Part shown: positions 21,101-34,000 of the stretch, piece after piece
Layout of the letters: every line of letters starts with the position of its first letter
Position numbering within the stretch: the stretch's first letter is position 1
NCBI GenBank assembly: GCA_027604665.1
Contig: JADGIZ010000027.1
Coordinates: 1 to 40,518 of the forward strand
From: Polyrhizophydium stewartii
Lineage: Eukaryota > Chytridiomycota > Chytridiomycetes > Rhizophydiales
Length of the DNA: 40,518 bases
Direction: 5' to 3'
Notes under the pieces: generated by a model
Database searches by the model: none
Told to the model about the DNA's origin: nothing
What the model saw: the letters and a program-made list of their open reading frames with translations, nothing else
Translations under genes and position numbers: made by a program

Positions 21101-22002
21101 TCCCCCAACTGCACAGATCCAAATCACACCGAGGCCCGCATGACAGTGGACGGCAATCTGTTTTGCAATCAGCTCGCCCGCGTCAGTGTGCTCAAAGTGA
21201 TTTGACATAATCGATATTCAAACGCACCTTTTTGCGGCTCTCAAGCGCGTACGACATCACCTGAACAATGTTCATCATGGTTTCGTTGTCTGGTGTGTCC
21301 ATGTCCGTCCTGTTTCGGCGCCGAAGCAATTTAGCTGCGGCTTTGCATAGTTGAGTCGGGCACATGATCGGGCTTACCACCCAAAGTTGTAGTAGAAAAC
21401 TGGTCGAGCAGCGTCGTCAGCACTGGCTTGTAGAATAACCCTCAAACACAGACCCACTCACTGCCATTGTCCATCCATGTTTCGGGTAGATATGAGAAGC
21501 CACTCGATGGCTCGATGCCGTCGCCGCACGATGCGTGCTCGCCCGATTCTTGCAGATTGAATATTGAGCGGATGCCGCACTCCTGGAACTTCTTCACTAG
21601 GCCGTACTCGTTGATCAGCCGCGTGGATGGCCGCTGCATCGCCAGAATGTCATCTGTGATCCTATGACGGAACAGGCAGCAGCGCCAATCTCGGTCAGCA
21701 TCTGCTTTGGAAAGAGGGTCACGATGTGCGCGGTAGAGTCGGGAGACGTGCGAAATGAGATTTGGCGAGAATGCGGCTATGGAGCCACGCCGATCTCAAC
21801 AATCACGGCTGCTGGCAGCAAGCGCAGCCAGGGCAGTGCGAAGCCGAGCGACAAAGGGACGCGTCTGGTGCGTACGGGCCCACCAGCTCGAGTACAGGCC
21901 GTCGATGGCGTTGACGCCCGCGTACTTGTCGGGCGTCCACAACCGCCAGTTCTCGTATTTGCATTCCTTGCCGCCGCAAAAGAAGCAGTGGATCGCGCTC
22001 AT
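18197..22002 (-). CDS. PTPDC1: Cdc14-like cilia-associated tyrosine phosphatase (PTPDC1 family)
   Basis: PTPDC1 is a dual-specificity-type phosphatase linked to ciliary length control in animals. Eleven exons, in order of transcription: 22002-21884, 21661-21462, 21399-21378, 21309-21228, 21157-21130, 21065-21004, 20938-20913, 20847-20637, 20569-20330, 20259-20131, 20053-18197. They total 992 codons (991 residues) with every phase matched. Spliced protein starts MSAIHCFFCGGKECKYENW, then SSWITDDILAMQRPSTRL, ESGFSYLP-like and GIFYYNFGWTDMD (general-acid loop, Asp116). The P-loop VHCHAGLGRTG has Cys146 and Arg152, both intact. Then come AIFQVRSKR-PLSVQTKKQ and LHGVEQRNLRSVPK, all as in animal PTPDC1. 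The catalytic core ends near residue 220. The 618-residue last exon is Ser/Pro-rich with isolated helical blocks near its middle and C-terminus. Intron 7 (20912-20848) is GC-AG. The DNAH10 stop lies 65 nt upstream. The start is the only in-frame ATG before an upstream stop. Confidence 0.91.
20848..20912 (-). other. GC-AG intron (intron 7 of PTPDC1)
   Basis: The exon before it ends TCCAAACG and the intron begins GCAAGC, has an ACTGAC branch-point-like site, and ends CATCAG. Splicing here gives VRSKR-PLSVQTKKQ, matching VRAKRPNSIQTRGQ of animal PTPDC1. The only nearby GT donor (GTTCGT) breaks phase. GCAAGN is the usual consensus of the minor GC-AG class handled by the U2 spliceosome. Confidence 0.85.
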
Positions 22003-22067
22003 GGCCGATGTCGCCGGCAAGGGAAAGCGGTGTCTGTGAAATCAGACTCATTTCATTCGCGGCGAGC

Positions 22068-25000
22068 TCAGTCGGTGTTTAGGAGAAGACACACACCCTG
22101 CAGGATCCAGTGACTGACGTGCTCGTTGGTGCTCAGATCCGCGTCAAACACCCAGCCAATGCCGCTGGCATTACGGCGCTGCTGCGTCGTGTAGACAGGC
22201 GTGCGGAACGTGTTGACGAGCTTGAGGCGGTGCGACTCGATCGGGATGATGCGCAGGATCGGCAGGTCCTGGATCAGGCGGCCGCCGTTGTCGAGCCGCA
22301 CAAGCGTGTTTCCTGCGATATCCCAGCCTGCGCCTTCGAGATACAGGCCCTGCACGTAACAACCTGATTGCGGCCGCTCCGTGATGTCCTTGGCGTCGGC
22401 GTACTGCGTGACCTGTGTGTACAGCGTCGAGCGATCGAGCGGCCAGCCGTTCTTGCGGCACGTGGTCTGCACGAGCGCCGTAATGTACGCCTCGGGGACA
22501 TGCAGGCCTGAGAGCCAGATGACGAGCGGCTCGCCGTTCTTGATCCACGTCGAGTACTGCTGGAAGCGCCGCTCAAAGTGCAGCATCCATGAGCCGAGGC
22601 CCTTTTCGGTCTGCGGCGCAAGCGAGCGCCACATGGGCGGCAGCATGCCGTTGAATAGAGCGTTGGCGAGCTCGTCGAGCTTGGCGCTCATGCCAATCTC
22701 GCCCTTGAGCGCTCGCCGCAGGTCCTTCAGCGACGATGCCATGCGCTCGACGAGCATGTTCCAGCGCTCGAGCTCCTGTAGCAGCACGACCTGCGTCGGC
22801 GACGGCGTGCCGATCGCCTTGTAGATCCTTGCGACGTCAAACGAGACTGGCAGCTTGGCCTGGATGTCGGACGCAATGTTGGCAATAAAGTCTTCGCGGC
22901 TGATACCGCCGGCACCGTCCGACGTCCGAGGCTGCAGCGACACGAGCTGGGACCACATGTCCTTGACGGCGCTCGTCAAGTACCCGATCTCGGCGTCCGG
23001 GTGGAGGCCAAACACGTCCGGCGCGTTCGTGAGCGGCAGGCCGTCAATGTATGTGATGTAGTCGTCGCGCGAGCCCCACATCGGGACCTTGTACTGAACC
23101 TGTGGGCTAGAGAAGAAAAAGAAGGGCTGGAACGAGTCAAACAAAAAGTCGCCGAGGTACTCGTCCAGATACGTCATCAGCACGCGGCGATCGTAGTCGT
23201 CGGTCACGCGGCCGCCGTAGATGGTCTCGCCGATTAGGTACCGCAGAGTTGTCCACGGTATCTTGCCATCCTTGGTGCCTGCCGTCTTGTCGAGATACGT
23301 GCGCAGGATCGTATTCGAGACGCGAAAGTCGGACTCGTTGAAGTCGTACTTGACGTTCCAGCCAATCTTTCCGTACTTGCCGCGCTCCTGCACGACGGCA
23401 TGGAAAAACGCAAGCACATACACGAGCGGCCGGAACGACTCGTGGTGGCACTCTGCCAGGATCTCCTCGCTCAGCTTGTAGTAGCTGCTGCGCAGGTTGA
23501 GCTTGAGGCCGTTGGGCGGCTCCGTGACGACCTTGAGCGAGCGCTGCAGAATGCCGATCGGGAAGCCCGGGGTCGGCTCGGTCGTGAGCCAGAGCCGGAA
23601 GTCCTTGTGCGGCTTTTCGATTTTCTCGAGGACTTTTTCGAGCGTCCGCAGCCATGCAACGAGCAGATGGCAGTTCTGCAGCATCAGCCACTGCCCGCGC
23701 GCAACGGCCGTCTCAAGAAGCTGCAGTGCGATCGGTGCCTGGCCCTGGCCGAGCGACAAGAACTTGAGACGGTTGCCGCCAAAACCAAGCGCCTCTGCGA
23801 GCTTCTGCAAGTCGCTCTGCGGGTCGGCGCCGGGGCTGAGGATAAAGACGACGGGGCTCGTTGGCGTCGACTGCTCAAAGATGTTGTTGTAGTTGATTAC
23901 GGGCGGCATCACGTACTTTTCGCCCATGTTATGAATCACAAACGTTGTGACGGCGTTGTAAACGCGGTCGGTGCGGAAGCAGCGCAGCAAGCACAACTGC
24001 TGGAAGAGCGTCAAGCGCTCAGAGTACCCGAGTGGGATCGGCGCCTTCTCGGGCGTGTCAAGCTTGGCCCAAGCGCGCCACACGTCCTCGTTGTCGCGCA
24101 CTTGCTGCGGAAGCATCCCAAAGTTGGTATTGAGCGTCGCAAGCCGGAGGAGATCCTTCCAGCCCTGGTCGAGGATCCACGAGAACGGCTTCTTGATTGC
24201 CGGCTGGTCGAGCGAAATGTCGCCCTTAAGGAAGAAGTTGACCTCGACCGGGTCCAGAAGCCCGTCGGCCTCCATCAGCTTCATCGTCATCTGGAACGAG
24301 AACATCAGCTTGTGCTTCTCAAACAAGCCTGTGCATGCGTAGTTGTAGACGGCGTATTTCAGAGTGTCCGTGATCTTGGCCAGCCGCTTGGGCAGCGATG
24401 GGTCCGGCTTGCTCTTGTGCAGGGATCCCACAAACACCTCGAGGAACGCCGCGAGCGAGTACTCGTACATGGGGTTGATTGTCGACAGCTCCGCGAGCAC
24501 AAAGAACAGGACCGCACCGCACTTGGCGACGGGCCGGTACGCGTCGCGAGATGCTTCGACCTCTGCCGACGTCTGATTTGCGAGCACGAGCTTGGATGCG
24601 ATCTCTGTCGCTTTGGACTTGGTCTCCTCGAGCGTGCGAATCAACTCGACATTGTCCAGCATGAGACCTATCGGTTTTGCGTCCGGCAGCAAGAGCCGGT
24701 CAGCGACGCCAGTCGCACAGATGCCTGCAGGCTGTGTGGGTCAGGCATGCCAGCACGCGACTCACCCGTCGACGAGGCCAGCTCGCGCAGCAGCGTGTCT
24801 TCAAGGTCCTTGAGCAGGCTCTTGTTTTGGCTCATCTCGGCAACAAGGCGCTCGCGCTGCTCCTCGAGCTCCTTTCGCTCGTGCGCCACGACCACGTTGA
24901 GCAGCTGGTCGCTCAGGCCTTTGAAAGTGACGCTGTAGTTGATGATCATGGCCGAGCCAAAGACCTTGGGCGTGTATGTCGGATTGGCGAGGCGGGAGGT

Positions 25001-28000
25001 CAGATAGAGCCTGAAGTTGGGGTCAAAGTCGACCTCCTTGTCGCCCAAAACGATGAAGCGGCGCGAGCCAGTCGTGCGGATATTCTTTTCGAGCAGATTG
25101 TCAATCACGGGATCAATGTACTCGTCAACGTCCTCGAACAGGAACGGGAAGCCGTACGTCACGGCCATCTCGAGATGCTTGAGGAAGTCGGGGTCGTTGA
25201 AGGACGAGATCTTGAGGTTGTTGGTCGCCTCACGCTTCTTGATCCAGTTGAGCGCCTGCTGCTGCGGGTCGATGCAAAGCGGGAACCGGGACGCCTTGGT
25301 CGTCAGGATGCCGTTCTGCACCGACAGCTCATCGGCAGGCAGGCCCTCCTGGGCCCACTTGCTCAACTCGACGTCAGTGACAAGGATCTTCTCGACTCGG
25401 AAGCCCGCGCTGATGGGAACGCTCTTGGACTCGAGATCCATGACCCAACGCTTGTAGATAAGCTCGTTGCGCAGCTCCCAGTTGAATGCGCCGGTGTAGC
25501 TCAGGAAGCCCGAGACAACCAGGCAGTCGCCCAGTAGCTGTACGCGCTGCTCCTTGAGCAACTCGAGGTCCTTTGCCCAGCGGATGCGCTCGGAGCCGAG
25601 ACCCGAGATCAGTTTGTCCGCCGCCTGCAGCCGGCGCTCCATGATCTCGGCCATCTGCTTGAGTTCAAGCTGCTCAGCCTTGGCCGTGTGGAACTGCTGC
25701 TGCAGGCTGCTGAGCTCATCTCCGAGACGCTTGAGCTCCTTGGTGATCTTCTCAAACTCGTGCTTGGACAGCGCCAGGTTCTTCTCTAGCGTTGCGACGG
25801 CCGCACGCTTGGGAGCAATCTGCTTGGCGACGTTGCAGTAGCCGACGACGGCCAGCACAAACTTGAGCAGGCCCGCGCCGGCCGACGAGATCTCTTGCAT
25901 GCGCGACACGGACACGTCCATCTCGCGCAGGATGTTCTTGACAAGCTTGATTTGGTTGCTCGAGATGGCGTCGACGTCGAGCGAGGACAGCGACGACTTG
26001 AAGTCGGTCTGGGACATCATTGTCTTTGCGCTCTTCCACGACACGTCCTTGATGCCCTTGATGACGCACACGCACTCGCACACCTTCTGCACCTCCTTGG
26101 GCGGCTTGGCGAACGAGCGGATCTCGGTAATCTCGGATGAAGACAGGTTGGCAAGGGCGAGCCGCGCTTCCTCGAGAGCAGGAAGTGCCTCGGCAAGCGC
26201 GGCTTCGGCTTCTTCCTTGTCTTTTGCGATCTGCACCGTCTGGCCGTCGAGCTCGACCTCCTTCTTCTCGGCCAGCGACTTCTTCTCCTCGGCCGTCTTG
26301 GTGTTGGTGGTGATAACCTCGAGCAGCTTGTTGCACGCCTCGGTCTTGTTGCGCACTGCAATGTTCTGCTCGGCGAGTTGCTTGTTGAGCACGTCGAGCT
26401 GCTGTGACGACTCCTCGAGCTTGCCCAGACCAGACTCGAGACGCGCGCAGAGCTTGCCGTTGAGCTCGCGGTTCTCTTCAAGCAGACGATTGTACGTGCT
26501 GATGTAGTCCAGGTAGTTCTTTGGCGTGACGTAGTTGGCGCGGCGGTACTTTTGCAGGAAATCGGCGCTGAAAACGCCCACGGACAGGTGGACGCCGACC
26601 ATGTGCGCAACGACCGAGGACCGCACGTCTGCGGGGATGAACTCATCCTTGAGGAACGCATCGGCGACCGAAAACAGAGCCTGCTCGGGCCAGGGCGGGA
26701 ACCAGTCGATCATGGTGTTGTTGACGAGACCCGGGAACGAGCGGCAGCGCTCGCGCAGCTTGTCGCCCTGCGGCGACATGCACAGCACGATGTGCAGGTT
26801 GTCGGAGCACTTGTTGACAAAATACTGCCACATTACCTCGCGCGTCTGCATCAGCCCGAGCTTGACAACCTCGTCGCGAACCAACGAGAGCACGGGATCC
26901 TTTTCGTCGTCGGCATAGAGCGCGGGCACCATTCCTGTCGTGAGCATGTTGTTGATGAGCTCGAGGAAGCCCTCCTGCACGACATGTGCGTCCGTGAACA
27001 GAAACACCATCTTCTTGCCCGACCCGAGCAGGCCGTAGAGCGTCTTGAGGTTCTCGCGGAACTCGGGCTCGCCAAAGCCGCGGCTGAGCGTGATCTCAAA
27101 CACGCCGTAGCCGGCGGCAAAGGCTGCCAGCCGCGTGAGCGACTGCTTGCCGGATCCGCCGACACCGACGAGAAGTGCATGGCCACGCTTGAGTCGGATG
27201 ACGCGGTGGACGCGCGTCAGGTGGTCGAGCGCGTCCTCAAAGAGCACCAAGTTCATGCGGTTGTTGCGGTCGTTGTACTCCTCAAGGATCTCGAGGAAGA
27301 TGGATCTCACGGCCGTAAAGTCGAGCAGGTCCTCGTACAAGCGCACGACTTCCTCTTGCAGCGCATGGCGGAAGTCACCAAAGAGGATCGGATTCTTGGT
27401 GATGTACTCTTCGCTGGCCTCAAAGTTATCGAGCACCAGTCGGTTGATGAGTTTGGACACGTACTCGCGGTCGGCGTCTGTGACGAGGCGATCGTAAAAG
27501 ACGCGCATCGCTTCGTTGCGCCAGAGCCGTGCAAACTGGCGGCCCGTGTCAAAGTGGTCCGGCGTCGCAAGGAGCAGGCCCTCGTAAATGCGCGAGATGT
27601 CCCGCAGGTTGAAGATGTAGTGGAACTTGCTTGGCGTCGGCATGAGGTTCTTGGAGATGTCCGAGTAGAGCTTGAGCGTCATGTTGGTGAGCTTGGAAAC
27701 AGCGCGCTTGACGTCCTCGGAGAAGATGCTCGTGTGGCCCTCGATGATGCTCGAGTAGATGCGCAGCAGACTCGCGTCCTTGGGGAACGTGATATTAAAG
27801 ATGGCAAAGAGCGACGCAAACCGCGGATCGATGTCGCTGCGACCACCGCCGGGCGTTCCCATTGAGCCGACAAACTGAACGTCCTTGAGGTACTTCCAGT
27901 TGAGCTCTTTGCCGCGGTCGTAGAGCCCGCCGCGCTCGATCAGCAGCTTGAGAAGCGCAATCGGCTGCTGCGTGCCATACGTGTCCTTGGACGGCATGTT

Positions 28001-31000
28001 GAGGTCGTCGATAAACACCAGCAGGCGCTTGCCCGCTGCGGGGCCGTACGTGTCCTTTGTGCGCTTCTCGACATTGACCTCGAGGTTTCGCTGCAGGTCG
28101 AGCGAGCTTGTGCGCGACGAAAAGTTGATGTTCAGCAGCAGGTTTTTGTCCGAGGGCAGCTGCCGAAGGTAGTTCTGCACCGTGACCGTCTTGGACGTGC
28201 CGACCTCGCCTACAAACAGGATCGGCCGCTTGTGGCTAATGAGCTTCTGCAGCAGCCACGTGTGCCGCACGGTGTCGAGAGTCGGTACCAGGATCTCGTG
28301 GAAGGGCATCGAGCGGCTGTGCTCGTAGGGCGGAACGTAGTTGTTCCAGGAGATCCACTGCAGCTCCTGCGCATCGAAAAAGTAGTCGTACAGCAGCTTC
28401 TCGCTGCCGGGAAGCTGGCCGAGGATGATGGATGCGTTTGTGTTGACGAGCGGCAGTTCCGAGATCTTCTTGAGCCCGTCCGAGAACCGCGCGCGGTCCT
28501 CCTCGAGCAGCGAGGCGCCAAGCGACCACACGAGCGACTGAATGAAGATGCTTTCGACCACGGCGTCTTGTTGGACCTGCTTCGCGTCGGACGTGAGCTG
28601 CGTGTCGAGAAGCGTGCACAGCTGAGAGACCATGGTGAGCGGGGTCACGGGGATCACGCGCCGCAGCGCCTCGCCCATAAAGCCCTCGAACGTGCCCTCC
28701 ATGATATACTCCATGAGCGCGGGGACGTATTTGTTGAAGAACTTGGTGAGCAGGTCCTGCTCGGTCTTGTTTGGCCGCGAGTTGGTCCATTTCTGGAAGA
28801 ACGGGCGGTATCCCAGGTTTTTGGGGTCCATGTAGACCATGCCGCAGCGCGAGACGGTGGCTGGACTCGCGTACTGCAGATCGCCGACCTCGAACAGCAG
28901 CGCAGCGTGCTTCTGGAGGCGGATGCGCTCGCCGTTGGGCAGCGTGAGCAGGCGGTTGTCGTCCATGACCGAGTTCATGTTCTCGACCCAGACTGCGTCG
29001 ACGTCGCCGTCAAACACAATATACTTGCGCTCCTTGCGGTCGCCGATCGGCCGGTTGACCTCGCGGAAGATGTTCGACAGCAGGCCGTCGGTCCAGTCGC
29101 GCGTGACGGGATCCAGAACGCCATACAGCTCGGCGACGGCGACGGCCTTGGCGTTGAGCGTGTAGAGCTTCGTGGCAATGCCGAGCTTGGTCTGCGCCTT
29201 GGCCAGCGTCTCGATGACCACGGACTTGCCTCCGCCTGCGGGGCCGACAACCATGGACGTGTGGCGCGTGAGCATCGTCTCGTACAGCTGCACGACCTTG
29301 TCGACCTGCTCAGGCACGAGGATGTACTGTCCCTCGCGCAGGACCTCTTCGACCGCGTCGTTGAAGTTGGGGTATCGCACGCGCGGGCAATCGAGGCCGG
29401 GGAACAGGTCCGAGATCAGGCCCAGGAAGAGCGGCACGTCTTCAAACACAAACTTGGGCAAGTTCATGTCACGCAGCGCGCGCATGAGGACCACGTCTTC
29501 GTTGAGATCGGGCGACCCGCGCTTGAGCGAGCCCGCCATGACCAGCACCGACTTGAGCGCGCGCAGGCCAAAGTCGTAGTGGTGCTGCTTGGACAGCTGG
29601 CCCTTGGCGAGCTTGTAGAGTACAACCATCTTTTTGGCCAGGCTCTTGGCGAGCGTGAATCCCTCCGAGAAGAGCATGATCTCGCAAATGAGTTCGAGGT
29701 CAGGCACGACCATGACCACGGGGCGGAAAAGAGCCTTGAGGTTGTCGGGAAGCTCGGTGCGGCCGGCATAGCCCGGATTCATGGTGATGAAGATGCCCGT
29801 CTTGCGGTCGAGCGCGATTTCGTTGCCCTCGAACTGGAAGCGCTTGAGCCCCATGACCAGCGCGTTCTGGATCGTCTTGATCTGGGCCGAAATGACAGAC
29901 AGCACAGCGAGCTCGATGCGGTTGAACTCGTCAAAGCAGCCCCACGCGCCGCACTGCACGAGGCCCGAGAAGATCTTGCCCATGGCCTGGTAGTCCATTC
30001 CCTCGCCGCAGTTGGTGACCATGCACAAGATGCCGAGCGCTTTGGCGAGGTCCTTGACGGTCTCGGTCTTGCCCGTACCTGGGACGTTGGCCAATCAGCA
30101 GCGTCAGCATACCTGGTTTCACGCTGGACGAGCTATGAAAACCAACTCAACGCACCCGCAGGCCCTGCCGGCGCGCCGCCGAGTTTGATCGAGAGCGCCT
30201 GGCTGAGCGTCAGGTAGCAGCGATCCGTGAGCGGCGTGATGACCAGGCGGCCGCAGAGACCCAGGTACTCGTATCCATAGTCAAAGACGCCGTTGCACTG
30301 GCGCACAATCAACTCGTCTGTCGCGCGGTCCCAGTAGAAGCGCAGCTGCGACTCCCACTCAAACTCGTTCTCGTCCATGATCGAGTCGCGCACGAAGCGG
30401 TCGACAATGTCGCGCGCGTGCACATCAACGACAATCTGCGTGTTCAGCTTCTTGCGGTCGTTTGGCGTCAGGTCCGTGCGGACGGTGATGACAAGCTGCT
30501 CGAGCTGATCGCCGAGCGTCTTGGAATAGCGCTTCATGGCGAGCTTGTTTCCCTGTTTGATCTTGCGGAAGACGTCCTCGACCTCCCACGTCCACCAGAC
30601 CTGCGAGCCCGCGACGCCGATCATGCCCTGGTACGCCTGCAGCCATGCGAGGCGATCCATGTCGGCGTAGTGGAACACGGCCTCCTTGTGGATCGTGCGG
30701 TTGGAGCGCTTCATCTCGACCTCGACGGCCGTCATCCACTCCTCGACCCGGCCGTCGATGGGCACGACGCGGCGGAACTCGAGAACCTCGCCCTCGGACG
30801 AAGACATGCCGAGAATGGCCTTTTCGTACTTGCCCGTGCCAAAGTTGAGCTTGAGCACGTTGTCGAACATTTTGATGATGTGCTCTTGGACGTTCTTTGG
30901 GTCGTGGCTGCCGAGGATCGACAGCAGCTCCTCGTCCGAGATGAAGAAGAAGCGCGGGAAGGCGTTGCGCTTGGACTCGAGGTAGTCCGAGAGCGACTTT

Positions 31001-34000
31001 TGGCAGCCCTCGAGGTCGCCCGAAAGCTGCTGGAGCAGCTCAAGGCGGCCCTCTGCGTTGCACGCCTCGACAACGAGGTTGTGCTTGGCCGTGTCGCTCA
31101 TGAGCTTCTTGAACGCCTTGTCGATGCGGTCAAAGCGCGCGGCCTCCTCGGGCAGCTGCATGCGGATATCGCCTGCGCCAATAAAGATCGACTCGAGGTA
31201 CATCCACTTGCGCTGGACGACCATCCAGACCTCGGTCACCTCGCCAATGTGCGACAGGATCTTCTCCCACTGCTGCACGGCGGGCAGGAACGCCGTGACG
31301 AAACGAGATGCACCCATGGACTGCAGTGACATGGCGTTGTCGTCGAGCGTCGTTGTGATTTCGTCGATGGCACCGAGGATGTAGCCGCGGTCCTCGGTGC
31401 CCTTCATGTACTTGACCACGGTGAATTTGAGGTTGCGCCACGTCGTCTCGACCTCCTTGATGGCGTTTTCGATGCTCAGCTCCTTCATGGCGCCGCCAAC
31501 GATCTCGCCAATGGCCTCGGCGTGCTCGTGCAGGTTCATGGCAAACAGATTCTCGAGCGTGAACGTCTCGGGGTTCATGTCAAACACCTTGCCGGTGATC
31601 TCCATGAGCTTCTTCCAGTGGCGCTCGCGCAGGGCCTCATTCTTGAGGTCCGAGAACAGCGGGATGGAGTCCTTGAAGGTCACGATCTTCTCGGCCACGA
31701 CATTGTACGGCGGCAGCTGCTTGAGCTCCTTGGGCAGCTTCTTGAGACGCGTGGTGAACGTCTCGATGCCGCGGTTGAGCACGCCAATGTCGAGGTTGCT
31801 CCACAGCGTCTTTGACCACGTGTTGATGGCCTCCTTGACGTCGCTGTAAAGCACGTAGATGAGATCGAGCTCCTTGAGCTGGTTCTCGAGCTCAAAGAGC
31901 TCCGGGTAGCTCGTGATGGTGAGGTTGAAGAGCTTCTCGGCGCGCACCAGGCCCTCGCGGCCAGACAAGAAGCGTGCCACGGCCTCCTTGGAGTCCTTGA
32001 GGAGCTTGAGCCCGTGGTCCATGTCGAGGTTCATGGCGCCGGGACCATTGACGACAAAGTCCTCCTTGAAGCGCAGCAGCGAGTTCTTGAAGTCGCGCAC
32101 CTGGCTCTGCGTCTGCTCGGTGAACTTGGCCTTGACGGGGATCAGCGCGTCGTCGACCAGCTTGGCGCGCGCGAGCATGTCCTCCCACTGCTGCGGCATG
32201 CTCTCGGCCGCCTCGAGCTCGAGCGGGTCGACCTCGATGCGGTACATCTTGAGCGTGCGGTACGCCTCCATCACGTCGCGGAACTGCAGCTCGACCTCCT
32301 CGGACGAGTTGCGCAGCGTCGCGATGATGTTGAGCACAAAAGTGAGGTCGTCGAGCGTCTGCGGGTTGCGCGACAGATCGCGCTCGTATGACTTGAACCG
32401 CTCCTGCAGCGAGATCAGGCCTTCTTTGCACACGCTGTTGAGGTGCTTGCCTGCATTGTGTCGGGCGGCATGGCGATGTGCCACGAACGCAGGCATGCAT
32501 ATGCGTGTGAGGTTTAGCAGATCATGGATCGAGACGAGGCGCGGCACGCACCAATTGAAACGACCCAGCTGGTCGCTTCGCTGTGGATGGCGGCCTGCAG
32601 CGGCGTCGAGATCACGCGGACAAAGTCAATGTCCTTGACGGACGGCTGGCTCTCGACGTCCTTGGAAAGCTTGGCATAGAACATGAGCTTGTCGTCGTAG
32701 TTGACGACCGACGGCTTCTTCTGCGCAAACTTTTCGAGCGTGACGACCTGTGCCGCACGGGCATCGTCAGCTCGGGCCAAGGCTGCATCCATGCAACGGG
32801 CAAAATAACGCACCTTGTCGACCTTCCACAGCGGGCGGTACTTGCGCCAGGTGTCGATCCACTTGTGCAGGTCCGAAAAGGTCTTGTTGATGGTCTGGTT
32901 GACGCTGTTGACGAGAGCGATGACGCTCTGGTTGACGACGAGGTCCGAGTGGAAGCTGAAAACATACGGTTCCTCGTCGTCGCTGACCTTTTGCGGCGGC
33001 GCAATGATGCACGAGCCGCTGAGCCAGCGATGGAACTGCTTCGACGAGTCCACTATTGAGCGTACAAACTTGATCATCATCTTGTAAATCTCCTGCGACA
33101 TGGGTGCAATCACAATCTCGGGAGCCGACAGCGAAGCGGCGACCTTGAACAGCGGCACCGTCCGCGCGACCTTGGACAGCTTGGATGTCGGCACGAGCTT
33201 GCTTTTGGCGCGTGTGCGTGTCTGTCCACCGGGAGTCAGGAGATTCTCAAAGTAGTGCAGATTGTTGATGATCATCTGCGTGGAAAGGAATGCACTAATG
33301 GTCAGCGTGACTCTCCACGCGCGCTTTCATGCCGGGCATGCACGACCCACAAAGTTGAGCGCGGCAAAGATCTTGCGCTCCCAGAACGCATAGTAGTCTT
33401 TGAGAATCTTGCTCTTGCCGGTGTTGGTATTGGCGACAAGCGACTCGGTCTTCATGAGCAGAGGCCCGATGCTGCGGTACTTGAGAATCAAAGCCTCGAC
33501 CACGTTGGTGCGGTGCCGGTTGATTGCATCAAAGAACTCCTGCGAGACAGCGACAGCGTCAGCAGCGAGTCAAAGGACTGCGCGTGATCTGCGATATGGC
33601 TGCACTTGCATGTGCGTCCACGATATCTTCGCGCGGCGGCTCTTTGATCAGCAGCGCCGACGCAATCTGCTCGATGGTGCGGTTGATGTTGGATGAGTTT
33701 TTGCGCGTCTGGTTGACGAGCGAGGAGAATTTGTTGATCTCCTGCTCGCATGCGGCAGGTATCGGGTCAGTCCAGGGCGAGAAAAAGTTCTGCTTTTCAA
33801 GCAAGCCAAGATGCCTCACGAGTGTGCATCGCTGGATAAACTCGGGGATGCCGAGCGAGTTCCAGTTGAGCCTCGTAAAGCCAGGCTTCATGATGCGCTT
33901 GAGCTCGGCAATGTGCACGTGCAGCAGCTTGCGCTCGGCCATGTCGAGCGGGCCCATGACGGCGTGGTATGCCTTGAGCATCGAGTTGAGGTTCTCGACC

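Noticed and set aside
23400..30217. Long plus-strand frames opposite DNAH10 (23400-24938, 26552-27865, 28232-30217)
   Set aside because: They mirror the codon structure of the conserved dynein on the minus strand, with His/Val/Leu/Glu-rich sequence and no recognisable domain.
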